Assembly (NCBI GenBank): GCA_030789695.1
Contig: CM061136.1
Location: 131,850,648-131,914,647 of the forward strand
Direction: 5' to 3'
DNA from: Scilla litardierei
Lineage: Eukaryota > Streptophyta > Magnoliopsida > Asparagales > Asparagaceae
DNA length: 64,000 nt
The notes under the pieces were generated by a model that was not told the origin of the DNA, made no database searches, and worked only from the letters and a program-made list of their open reading frames with translations. Below, piece by piece: positions 1 to 9,447 of the stretch; within the stretch, counting starts at the first letter, position 1, and each line of letters starts with the position of its first letter. Both the position numbers and the translations under genes were made by a program.

Positions 1-1957
1 TGCGATGCTTCAGGCAAGGGTCTCGGTTGTGTGTTGCATCAACACGGGCATGTTGTGGCGTATGCGTCTCGTCAGCTTAAGGTTCATGAGAAGAATTATC
101 CGACGCATGATTTGGAGTTGGCTGCCGTTGTGTTTGCTCTTAAGATTTGGAGGCACTTCTTGCTGAGTGAGAAAGTGAAGATTTTCACCGATCACAAAAG
201 CTTGAAGTATATTTTCACTCAGAAGGAGCTCAACATGCGACAGCGTCGGTGGTTGGAGCTTATGGCGGATTACGAGATTGATTTGCAGTATCACCCTGGC
301 AAGGTGAATGTGGTTCCGGATGCTTTGAGTAGGCTGCCAGCGGTGATGATTTTGACCTCGCAGTGGAGATTGCAGCAGGATTTTTGCGAGTCTGGTGTGG
401 AGATTGTTCTTCCTGGAGAGGCTTCGTCGTTGATGTACATGCAGGTACAGTCGACGATCGTGGATCGGATTAAGGCTGGCCAGGCCGGAGATCCGAAGTT
501 GGTAAGGATTCGGGAGATGGTGGAAGCCGGTCTGCGGACTGACTTTTTGATTCATGAGGATGGCTCGCTGAGGTTTGGAGCCAGGTTGTGTGTGCCTGCT
601 GGGGATATCAGAGGGGAATTGATGGTGGAGGCACACAGTTCGCCGTATTCTGTGCATCCTGGTGGCACCAAGATGTACCGGGATCTTCGTCTGAATTATT
701 GGTGGCATGGTATGAAGAGGAGCGTGGCTCGGAGTGTAGCCAAGTGTTTGGTTTGCCAGCAAGTGAAGGCGGAGCATCAGCGTTCGGCCGGGTTGCTACA
801 ACCGCTTCCGATTCCGGAGTGGAAGTGGCAACACATCACTATGGACTTCGTGACTGGACTACCTCGGAGTCTGAAGCAGAATGACGCGATTTGGGTGATC
901 GTAGATCGATTGACCAAATCTGCGCACTTTATTCCGTTCCGAGTGGGGCAGTCCACTGAGGCGCTAGCGAGGAGATATATGGAGGTAAATTCTTTTACTC
1001 TCCGTTTTATTTCCTCTTCCTAGTTTAGATAGTGATGTAACGTGAATCGTGCAGGAGGTTGTGCGACTTCATGGAGTCCCCGTGAGTATCGTGTCTGACA
1101 GAGACACGAGGTTCACATCTCAGTTCTGGCAGAGTTTGCAGAAGAGTTTGGGTACGCGTCTGAGTTTCAGCACGGCGTACCATCCGCAGACGGATGGCCA
1201 GTCCGAGAGGACGATTCAGATTTTGGAAGACATGCTGAGGGCGTGCATGTTGGATTTCAAGGGTTCGTGGGAGGACCATCTACATCTGGTAGAGTTTTCC
1301 TACAACAACAGCTTCCAGGCGAGTATTGGCATGGCGCCATTCGCCGCTCTTTATGGGAGGAAATGTCGATCGCCATTGAGTTGGGATGACGTTGGTGATC
1401 GGGAGTTGTTGGGACCTGAGATGATCGTGGAGGCCGTGGAGATCGTCAGGAATATTCGGGAGAGGTTGAGGATTGCTCAGGACCGTTTTAAGCATTGGTC
1501 GGATGCTAAACGGCGTCCTTTGGAGTTTCAGCCAGGCGACCATGTGTTCTTGAAGATTTCCCCGAATCGTGGTGTGATTCGTTTTGGGAAGCGTGGAAAG
1601 TTGAGCCCGCGATACATTGGACCATTTGACATTTTGGAGAGGGTTGGCGAGGTAGCTTATCGCTTGGCCTTGCCGCCGTCTTTGGAAGGAGTTCACAATG
1701 TTTTCCATGTGTCGCAGCTTCGTCGATACATTAGCGATCCGTCTCATGCGGTGGATTTTTCGGAGATTACCGTTCGCCCCGATATGACGTATGACCAGCA
1801 TCCAGTGCAGATTCTGGACAGGCGGCAGAAATCGCTTCGGAACAAGATTGTCAATCTTGTGAGGGTGATGTGGCGACACGGTTCACCTGGAGAGTCTACT
1901 TGGGAGAATGAGGATGAGATGCGGGAGCGTTTCCCACTTTTGTTTCCGGACTCGTGA
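1..1957 (+). CDS. pol: T1 Ty3/gypsy (Tekay-type) pol, 3' part: RNase H, integrase, chromodomain
   Basis: The reading frame is open from base 1 (CDASGKGLG, first catalytic Asp of RNase H) and is best read as two exons, 1-984 and 1055-1957. RNase H also shows DLELAA and IFTDHKSL. The integrase follows: an HHCC zinc domain ([10 protein letters not shown] then CLVCQQ), then a DD35E core with Asp at 844-846 (MDFVTG), Asp at 1097-1099 (SDRD) and Glu at 1205-1207 (QSER). The C-terminus has [10 protein letters not shown] and a chromodomain (QILDRR, LRNK, VMWRH, ESTWE), the mark of chromoviruses of the Tekay/Del lineage. Integrase inserts element cDNA in the nucleus and the chromodomain is thought to steer it to heterochromatin. 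No frameshift is seen apart from the intron-like segment. The 5' part of the element lies outside the window. Confidence 0.93.
985..1054 (+). other. Putative 70-nt GT-AG intron in T1 integrase
   Basis: The segment begins GTAAAT after ATGGAG and ends GTGCAG before GAGGTTGTG. It is U-rich and contains an in-frame TAG at 1021. Removing it (phase 0) joins the two halves of the integrase core exactly where the family is continuous. T2 has a gap at the same position (21381-21448) with a different sequence but the same GT-AG ends. Splicing is inferred, not observed. Confidence 0.7.
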
Positions 1958-1988
1958 GTTTTTGGAAATTCCGAGGACGGAATTTCTC

Positions 1989-2003
1989 TTAAGTTGGGGA
2001 GGA
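1989..2003 (+). promoter_or_regulatory. T1 polypurine tract
   Basis: The purine-rich run AAGTTGGGGAGGA lies directly before the TGTAACG start of the 3' LTR. It would prime plus-strand cDNA synthesis. T2 has a matching AAGGTGGGTAGGA at the same place. Confidence 0.8.
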
Positions 2004-2285
2004 TGTAACGACTGCTTTTCATGAATCTGGATTTTAATATAATATAATATATGTTTTGGTGGATTTTCTCCTCTTGTGTGGTTTTCGTCTCTGTAGCTTT
2101 CATTTTCGATCGATTCGTCGTATTTTCTCGCTTCTTCCTTAGGATTGTCGATTTCGAAGTATGTCTCTCGTGACGGACTTCATAACGGTCGTATCTAACT
2201 GTTAGATCAAGCCTAGGAGTCATAGGAATCGATCCCGGGGCCCCGCGCTCCGTATCGGTACTTTCTGTGCTCATTAGCCGGTGTA

Positions 2286-2577
2286 AGAAGGGCCACCGAC
2301 CGACTAGATGACGATCCAGTCGGTCGGCAATCCTTCTTGGACCGACTAGTGAGCTTTCTAATTTTCTGAGGAAGCTACTGTTTATCGTTAGTCGGTCTAA
2401 GAACGTTGGTTGACCGACTAGGTTGCAAACTAGTCGGTCGGCGATGCTTCTTGAACCGACTAACTCTTAGTTTAGGTTTTCGACTGGAGTTACTGTTTAC
2501 ACTTAGTCGGTCTGCGTTGTTCAACCGACCGACTAGATCTCAAACTAGTCGGTCAACAGTTGTTCTTTGACCGACTA
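2286..2577 (+). repeat. ACCGAC/GTCGGT repeat array in T1 U3
   Basis: There are about three diverged modules of around 90 bp. Each carries an outer pair AGTCGGTCT / GACCGACTA around a perfect inner inverted pair GACCGACTAG-N8-CTAGTCGGTC. Roughly a dozen ACCGAC cores occur on the two strands. ACCGAC matches the known DRE/CRT core bound by plant DREB/CBF factors. The array ends 45 bp upstream of the TATA box, the position expected of an enhancer. The same module occurs in the copia LTR at 60546-61060. Confidence 0.9.
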
Positions 2578-2622
2578 AGCAGTGCAGGAAGCCCTAGTTT
2601 TGCCCTAGCCGCCAGCTCAACC

Positions 2623-2630
2623 TATAAATA
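2623..2630 (+). promoter_or_regulatory. T1 LTR TATA box
   Basis: TATAAATA in the context CAACCTATAAATACC, 45 bp downstream of the ACCGAC array and followed by a CT-rich leader. It is a canonical plant TATA element and probably marks the U3/R boundary region. Confidence 0.75.
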
Positions 2631-3536
2631 CCCCCCCAAACGACTTCTTCTTCTCCAACACGACCATAAGCCCTAGTTTCTCCCCCATTGAGCCCACATC
2701 TTCCTCCAATCTCCATTCCTTCATTCCAAGCCCTAAATCCATCATCCAATCCATCCATCTACTCTATCTACCCCTCATCTTCCCCAAATCTCCATCAAAA
2801 CCCATCAAATTCCCCAAATCCCCCAAAAACCCTAGTTTCCCCAAACTTCTCCAATCTTTTCCAGATCTGATCCTAGAGTTCCCCGGAGTGTTCCTTCCGT
2901 CTCCTCTTGGTAAGAAATCGCTTCCTCTATGTTTTCATAGCCTATTGGTATTTTTATGAAACCCTAATAAATTTCATGTTGTTTGATGGTTGTTCCCCCT
3001 ATCAGTGATTTCCCCATAGATTGGCATCCGTGTGACGAAGTAGTCGCCGTCCCCGGTGCTAGGCAAGTGAAACTTGCATCTCTTGATTTAGGCCATGTCT
3101 TAGGCCATTTACCTTGCTTTAGCGTAAAAGAGACTAGACGGTGAAAGGATAGCCGTTTAGACGCCATTGACCTAGCTTGACAACGAAGCTTGGTCCGTCA
3201 CTTCCATCATGCTTGTATGTCACGTTTACTTTCCTTAACGGTACGCGAAAATAACTGTTCATGTCATCCATGCATCCTTAACTGCTATTGTATTTTAACT
3301 GCCATGTTTAATTTAATTAACGGTACGCGAATATGTTCATGTCATTGCATTTCGCCTGTCACGTTTAATTTAATTAACGGTATGCAAATTACCTGCTCAT
3401 GTCATTGCATGCTTGAATACTCATCGTGATTGCGTAGCATCGCTACATACTAGTGTTACTCGTTCCGGCTAGGTGCACCCCTACGCCATACTTATCAAAT
3501 ACACTTTCTGGCTCGTGTTCCAGAAGACGAGCTCAT

Positions 3537-3707
3537 CACAGCCTGCGGGCAATAGGGCACTCGTTGAGTGATCCCTTGTACTTGATACCTGAACACAGCC
3601 TGCGGGCAATAGGGCACTCGTTGAGTGATCCCTTGTACTTGATACTTGAACACAGCCTGCGGGCAATAGGGCACTCGTTGAGCGATCCCTTGTACTTGCT
3701 ACTTGAC
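3537..3707 (+). repeat. 57-bp tandem repeat, three units
   Basis: Units start at 3537, 3594 and 3651 with CACAGCCTGCGGGC. They are nearly identical, and each contains a small inverted repeat CACTC-GTT-GAGTG (GAGCG in the third). It lies downstream of the TATA box, so it should be transcribed. Confidence 0.9.
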
Positions 3708-3855
3708 ATTACATGTCACAACAACCCCTTGCCACTTGTACTATACTTTACCTTACTTGTTACCACCGTACTTTACTTGCCATGCACCATGTTTTAATTG
3801 CTAGGTTGCTAGTTTACCATTATTCCCGTTTCCTTGCACAAGTCGTTCGACTTGC

Positions 3856-3894
3856 TGACATGTGCCCCTTTTCTCTTTTGGGTGACACATGTTA
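3856..3894 (+). other. Start-codon hairpin in T1 LTR
   Basis: TGACATGTG (3856-3864) pairs with CACATGTTA (3886-3894), with one G-U pair. The ATG of the acidic small ORF lies in the 3' arm. T3 and T2 have equivalent hairpins at the same relative place, with compensatory changes. Confidence 0.75.
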
Positions 3895-3996
3895 GAGCCC
3901 GAGCCTGAGTTACTTGTTGGGGACGAGGTGTTTGCAGACGCCGAGCCCGTGCTTGTGTTTGACGGGGAGTACGTGGACACTGGGGACCAGTCCTAG
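3889..3996 (+). CDS. Conserved acidic small ORF in T1 LTR (35 codons)
   Basis: The ORF starts at the ATG inside the hairpin and ends TCC TAG. The peptide has 11 Asp/Glu and no Lys, Arg or His, begins MLEPEPE and ends DTGDQS. The T3 LTR encodes a 35-codon peptide of the same composition with the same DTGDQS end; T2 encodes a 34-codon relative. No known domain is recognised. If T1 transcripts start at the TATA box it would be an upstream ORF in the gag-pol leader, or a short ORF near the 3' end of the same RNA. Translation is unproven. Confidence 0.5.
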   Translation: MLEPEPELLVGDEVFADAEPVLVFDGEYVDTGDQS

Positions 3997-4349
3997 TGTC
4001 TTCGTTGTGCTTTACTTTTGTTTAGGCAGTTGTTTTGTTATCGGTGCGTGGCACCTATACTATATTTTGTTATGTTGTTTCTTTTGTTGGCCTTGTTCTG
4101 GGCCTTTAGACTCTTTTCTTTTAGCCTGGTGGCTTTTCTGGATGTTGAACTTATTTGTGATGTTGGACAATATTTGTGAGATGTGAATTTTATTTCAGTC
4201 TCTCCTTGTGTTATTATTGCTATTCTGTTGTGGTTACAGGGACCTGTTTTTGTATTGTGGACGCTTATCGGGTTTGGGGCTTCACAGCTCCACTCTCGTG
4301 CGGACCTTTTCACGTACTCGCCTCCATTTTAGGGAAGCGGGTCGTGACA

Positions 4350-4457
4350 AGCAGCCGTTACATTCCTCATACAACATATGCAAAAATTCTTCTTAAGCAG
4401 GCCGAGGAGGACAAAATTTTTGCCTTGTTGAGTAGCTTGAACGAAGATTATGAGCAA
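4350..4457 (+). pseudogene. gag: COP1 Ty1/copia gag fragment (first piece)
   Basis: Thirty-six codons are open between the end of the T1 LTR and the start of the ATH1 LTR. The stretch AKILLKQAEEDKIFALLSSL followed by NEDYEQ matches the conserved copia gag motif (family form: 'K-I-F-x-F-L-x-G-L-N-E-x-Y-D'). It is the left piece of the element that continues at 14664 and 28281. The rest of gag is outside the window or deleted. Gag proteins assemble the cytoplasmic particle in which reverse transcription happens; this piece is a relic. Confidence 0.75.
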
Positions 4458-4752
4458 TGATCACTCCGTATTTTACACCTTTTTTCTGCATGTTTGCATG
4501 CCATTTAGATCGCTCAAATCGTGTTTTTCACGTTTATTCGACAATATTGCGATGCTTTCCACGATTTGTTGTTTTTGTCATATTTCAAGAGATTTGGAGT
4601 GATTTGGAGTGATTCTGATATGCACCCACTCCGGAGTGTCACCGACGACTCTCTTGAGGGGTATTTTGCTATTGGAGAGGAGTGGAAGGAGAAAGAACGT
4701 CGTAGGAGCGACGAGGAGGCGAAAATATGAATTTTGGGCATTTTGAGCATTT

Positions 4753-5074
4753 CACTCGGCCGAGTGAAGGAGTCACTCGGCCGACCATAGGAAGCACGCT
4801 CGGCCAGCCAGATCGGACATGCAACAGAGCTATATCAGCGTGCAATCGGCCGAGTATCGCCATGTCACTCGGCCGAACCACGGATAACCACTCGCCCGAG
4901 TGGCGTCAAGACGGCGGCAGCAAAAATCCCAGACTTACTGTTTTTATACAGTCAATTTCCGAGTCGCGGTCCGCCCGAGTGACCTCCGAGGAGACGACCC
5001 CCGAGACCCCAAACTCTCTGTTTTTGTACATGGTTCATCACTCGGCCGAGTGACATTTCTCACTCGGTCGAGTG
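4753..5074 (+). repeat. CACTCGGCCGAGTG palindrome array in ATH1 U3
   Basis: Perfect 14-bp palindromes CACTCGGCCGAGTG occur at 4753 and 5039, a variant CACTCGGTCGAGTG at 5061, and several half or mutated copies between (for example CACTCGCCCGAGTG). The array ends about 80 bp upstream of the TATA-like element. It recurs in the 3' LTR (about 13520-13890), and a related array is internal (9448-9788). I know no factor with this exact site. Confidence 0.88.
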
Positions 5075-5157
5075 AGCCTCGCTGCCTGTAGCGTAAACTG
5101 CGATTTTGAGGCTGCGCAGGGGCATTTTCGTCAGGGTTTTTTGGGCGATTTTGGGGG

Positions 5158-5164
5158 TATTTAA
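5158..5164 (+). promoter_or_regulatory. ATH1 LTR TATA-like element
   Basis: TATTTAA in the context GGGGGTATTTAACCCC, downstream of the palindrome array. It is the only TATA-like site placed suitably, although TATTTAA is not the canonical form. Confidence 0.5.
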
Positions 5165-5547
5165 CCCCAGTTTTTAACCTAGTTTAGGGAGCTTTTTCAG
5201 AGCTTTTTGCAGCCTTTTTAGATTAACTTTTTATGGATTAGATTTAGCTTTTAGGGAGGAGAGAAAAGTGAGATTTTGTTGGATGCAATCTTGTTCTTCA
5301 TTGGTTTGTCTCTCTTTCCCTCAAAAACTCCATTTTTATTGATATTTTGAATATAGCAATGAATTCTATTGATTTTGATTGTGAATTTCTATTGAATTTG
5401 ATTATGAATTGTGAGTAGTTCATCGTCTTAGGGCATGGGGATGAACCCTACGAACCCAATTTCAAAATTGTGATGAATTGGTGAAACTATTGCTAGGATT
5501 GATTAGGGTTAGTTTGGGATTGATATAATACGAATAGCTAGGGATTC

Positions 5548-5852
5548 ATACCGATTGGGATTTGCAAGAGATTGGATCCCAAATCGATAGGAAGCCCTAG
5601 ATATTCGAATTGGGTTGCAATTGAATTTCTCCGGAATCGGTTTGCAAGAGATTGGACCGAAACTAGGGTTTTCGACTGCAATTCTATACCAATACCCGTT
5701 TGTAAGAGATTGGACGGGTAGGAACTATCCCAACCTAGGTCGTAGCTCGAGTTTGCACGAGAGTGGGCTCGAGATACGATTGAACGATGTTGTTGTTCTT
5801 CACGCTAGTTTGCCTAGGTTAGGGTTTGAAAGAGATTGGACCCTACCCTAGG
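5548..5852 (+). ncRNA. Array of five stem-loops with one constant 14-nt loop
   Basis: The loop TTGCAAGAGATTGG (or one- to three-base variants) occurs at 5562, 5642, 5700, 5753 and 5826. Each copy is flanked by different arms that pair: CGATTGGGAT with ATCCCAAATCG (one bulge); TCGGT with ACCGA; TACCCGT with ACGGGTA; CGTAGCTCGAGT with GCTCGAGATACG (one mismatch, one G-U); and a 12-bp stem with one mismatch at 5813-5825 / 5840-5852. Because loop sequence is conserved while stem sequence is not, the pattern points to RNA structure. It lies downstream of the TATA-like element, so it should be in the RNA leader. A weak sixth copy may lie near 5865-5895. Function is unknown. Confidence 0.7.
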
Positions 5853-6219
5853 TTGGCCATAGACCGGCAATAGCGCGAGAGTGTGAGCTTGGTTCCACAT
5901 TTAGTTGCAACTAGTTCACCCAAGTTTCAAGTCTAGCAATTGTGAAACCTATGAGTCACAATGATGAGATACGGCAAGTAACGGGGATTCCCTATCCCCT
6001 AAGCGTCTTAATTAATTTGTTATTTCTTTTATACACTTGAACGACTGTGACCGCATATTTGCGAACATCCCTCGACTTTTCCTATAGCCAGGTGATTGAA
6101 GAAGACACTGTTATTAGGCCTCCCTGTGTTCGATACCCGCTCACCGCTACACCGTACGCTTGCGGTAAGACTACAGTGTCGCCGCTCCGGGACGTGTATC
6201 CGGGGCGCGATCAAGTTTC

Positions 6220-6237
6220 TGGCGTCGTTGCCGGGGA
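6220..6237 (+). promoter_or_regulatory. ATH1 primer-binding site (tRNA-Asp)
   Basis: TGGCGTCGTTGCCGGGGA differs at one base from the sequence TGGCGCCGTTGCCGGGGA seen in ATH2 (48742) and known from Athila-type elements, complementary to the 3' end of tRNA-Asp. It lies six bases after the LTR end. Confidence 0.88.
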
Positions 6238-6351
6238 GCGCAATAGTGTTTGATTCTATCTACCTAGCTATTTCTTTTTTTTATCATTTCTATTTTTTAT
6301 TTTACCCTTCCTTTGTGCTAACTATTTCTTTGAAACTCTTTTCTCCCTTGC

Positions 6352-9118
6352 ATGTACACGAGATCCTCGGCGAACCCCGAAGAAATACTATACGATACGG
6401 AGATCGAGCGTACATTGAGGAGGATCCGAGCGGATAGGAGACTTGATACGGAAGGGAATTTTATGACCGAACCTGAGACACCCGAAGGCTTGGCGGATCG
6501 AATGGCAAGGATCATTTCCATAAGAGATAGGCTTCGGCCTAAGACTTCCTCTACGACCTCGTCCATAGTTATGCCGGAGTTGGCGGCCGACAAAAATTTC
6601 GAATTGAAGACCGGATTGGTGGTCCTTATGCAACAAGACCCTTTTCATGGGAACTCCCATGAAAACCCTCATTACCACATCCAGCTCTTCCTATCAAAAT
6701 GTGCCACCTTCCAGATGCCGGGCGTCTCCATAGAAGCTATCCGACTACGCCTCTTCCCTTTCACACTCAAGGACAAGGCATTGTATTGGTTGAGGACGCA
6801 AGCTGAAGGAATCTTCACCACTTGGGATGAATTGGCGAGTGCATTCGTCGACAAATTTTACCCGCCCTACAAGACGGTGAAGATAAGAAGTGCTCTCATG
6901 TCCTTTAAGCAAGTGCCACAAGAAACTCTCTATGAAGCATGGGAGCGCTTCAAGGACTTGCAACATCAATGCCCCCATCATAGCATTGAGGACTGGGAGC
7001 TTGTCCACAGTTTCTACAATGGACTCCAACCGGGCACAAAGCAGATTATTGATGCCACTGCAAATGGAGCCATCTTGTCAAAGACTCCCGATGAAGCTAC
7101 GGCCTTGCTTGAGGAGATGGCCTCGAACAACCAATAGTGGGGCGACGAGCGAGGACACTCTTCGTCCTCCTTGAAGCCATCTAGCATTTATGAGGCCAAG
7201 GCCGTCACGGAGCTAGCCAACAAATTTGATTCTCTCCACAAGGTTGTGGAGAGATTGGAGAAATTCATTACGGAGCCTCAAGGAGCCCCTCCTACATCCG
7301 CGCTGACAAATCATATGAGCGATTGGTAAGACCAATCCCAATCCATATATGTAGGAGGAGAGCAAGGAGAAGGAGCTTTGGAGCAAGTTCAATACGTCGC
7401 GGGGAATTCTGGATATTGGGCCAATCCGGCCGCTAGAAACCATCCAGGTTTCTCATATACCAATAATGATGGTGCATTGAACCCCCCGCCACAATAACCT
7501 CCTCAAGCTCGGGCTCCACCACCACCACAACCGATTTATCCACCAAGGGGGCCACCGCAACAAAATTTTCCACCGAGGCAACAAGTGGGACCTTATAGGC
7601 CACCCGGGTATAATCAAGGGTGGAGAAATCCCAACCCTCCACAAGCTCAACAATGTTCGGATTTTGAAGCTAAGGTGGATGAGTTTATGGCGGAACAAAG
7701 GAAGATTAATGCCACATTGAAGGCGGGACAAGATTCTCTCGCCACCGTCGTCGCTCAAATTGGGGAGCAACTTGCGTTGCTCAATAAAAACAATCAACAA
7801 TTGCCGGCTCAACCCGAGCCGAATCCACGGGGCAACACCGGCCATATCAATGCGGTCATTGCGGTTACTACAAGAGGAGGGAAGGATACCACTCCCCTCA
7901 TGACTCAAGTCAAGGAACCCGTGGTGGAGAATCTACAAGAGAGCGAGCCGACAATTGAAGTTGAAAAAGAGAAGGAGCTGCAAAGGGAAGTGAAGTCTAG
8001 AGAGGAAGAGCTTATTGATGAACGCCGATTTATGCCATCGGCGCCCTTCCCTCAACGGCTAGCTAGAGCCAAGATGGAGAAACGGCTAGCCAAGTTTCTC
8101 GAGTATTTGAGAGGGGTGAGCCTCAATATCCCCTTCCTCAACGCTATAGTGGAAACACCATCTTACGCTAAGTTCTTAAAGGACTTTATCACAGGAAAGA
8201 AGAGGAAGGAGAAGATCATGCTCGCGGAGGAAGGGACTTGGTTCACAAAGAGGGAGAAGGAGCCCGCCAAATTTAAAGATCCGGGAAGTTTCCGGATTCC
8301 TTGCACTCTAGGCGGCGTCCCCCTACAAAAAGCATTGGTGGATTTGGGGGCTAGTGTTTGCCTCATGCCTCTCTCCATGTTCCGGAAGTTGAACACCGGC
8401 ACGGATTTGAAGCCTACCGATATGCGGATTCAACTAGCGGACGGGAGGATTACAAGACCGGTTGGGATCACGAAGGACATCCCACTCCAAGTTCCGGGGG
8501 GGCATATGTTTGCCATGCGATTTCGTGATAATGGACGTCAAGGAGGAGGGCGATACATCACTTATACTTGGACGCCCATCCCTCGCCACCGCCGGTGTCA
8601 TCGTCGATGTGTGGGAGGGGACCCTTACCTTGAACGTCGGCAACATCGAAGTGGAGCTCCATATACCGAAGGCAATGAAGCATATGCCGTATCATGAGGA
8701 GCTAGATTACATGGACCTCCTTGATGAGGTCATTGAAGAAGCGATCCCCCACTCCATCGGCGCACCCCACGAAGATAGCTTCGAAGAAGGCCGAGATTTG
8801 GCCGAGGAAGAGAAGATGGAGCACTCCCCCGATATCTCCATGGCAATTGATGATGGCGACGCTGATGTCGCAAGAATACGGGAGCTCTGCAAGCTCTCGA
8901 AGTTGAGGACTCCGAAGAAAGCTCCACCGATACGACGATCGGTGTCACCGGTAAAGTCGAAGCCCGGAACAAGCTCTAGCTTGGGGGAGCCACCCCCCAA
9001 CATTGTCCATGACGAAGGGGCACTGAGGAAGACCTCATACCACCATGATCCAAATCCGAGTGGTCTTCCAAGCAAGTTCGACGGGTGCATCTCGTATGCA
9101 CCCAACATCAAGAGTTAA
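6352..9118 (+). pseudogene. gag: ATH1 gag-protease
   Basis: The ATG at 6352 opens an Athila-type gag: FELKTGLVVLMQQDPFHG, then LRLFPFTLKDKALYWL, FVDKFYPP and ETLYEAWERFKDL. A Pro/Gln-rich linker (about 7480-7660) leads to an aspartic protease with the Athila form ALVDLGASVCLMP (about 8333-8371) and LILGRPSLATAG. Three in-frame stops break it (7135-7137, 7327-7329, 7495-7497), and a frameshift lies at a run of seven G at 8496-8502; the rest is read in the +1 frame to a stop at 9116-9118. Gag would form the particle and the protease would mature it. The frame stops without any RT or integrase, so the polymerase region has been lost. Confidence 0.88.
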
Positions 9119-9447
9119 TTGAAAATCAAAAGGGGTCGAGCTCAAGACCTTAAACGGGCACTTGTCGGGAGGCAACCCGACGGTTATCACATTTTTTCTA
9201 TTTTAGTTTTTATTTTTGTTTTAGACTTTATTAGTGTTTTTGAGTCGTTTGCCCGAAAAATTGTGACAACGGGTCCTATTTTCTTTGACAGGAGAGGAGA
9301 ACGGGATATCTATCATATGGAGGATGACCAAGGCAAAGAGGAGCGCTCCAGGAATGCGCTCGAGGCTTAGGAGAAGGAAGAAACCGCCTGAAAGAAGAAA
9401 AACAGAGATTAGAGCCAAAACGGAGCATCACAGCAGAAAACAGAGCC

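Larger units (their letters stand above)
2004..4349 (+). repeat. T1 3' LTR (2346 bp)
   Basis: The LTR begins TGTAACGACT and ends GTCGTGACA, near-inverted ends shared with T2 and T3. It lies after the polypurine tract and is followed at 4350 by copia gag coding sequence. It contains, in order, an ACCGAC repeat array, a TATA box, direct repeats around AATTAACGGTACGC (3230-3400), three 57-bp tandem units, and a hairpin with a small acidic ORF. The matching target duplication would lie to the left of the window, so only AGCAG (4350-4354) can be suggested. Confidence 0.92.
4458..6213 (+). repeat. ATH1 5' LTR (1756 bp)
   Basis: The LTR begins TGATCACTCC and ends GCGCGATCA, giving TGATC/GATCA inverted ends, seven bases before the primer-binding site. 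The copy at 13226-14663 aligns with it along its whole remaining length with few differences. It holds a palindrome array (4753-5074), a TATA-like element (5158) and a hairpin array (5548-5852). Confidence 0.92.

Noticed and set aside
985..1054. Simple frameshift or insertion instead of an intron in T1
   Set aside because: GT-AG ends, exact frame restoration and the same position in T2 are hard to explain by independent damage. I keep the intron view but it is unproven.
2286..2577. CRISPR-like array of repeats with spacers
   Set aside because: Plant retrotransposon context. Repeats are inverted pairs with 8-nt spacers inside an LTR; nothing prokaryotic is near.
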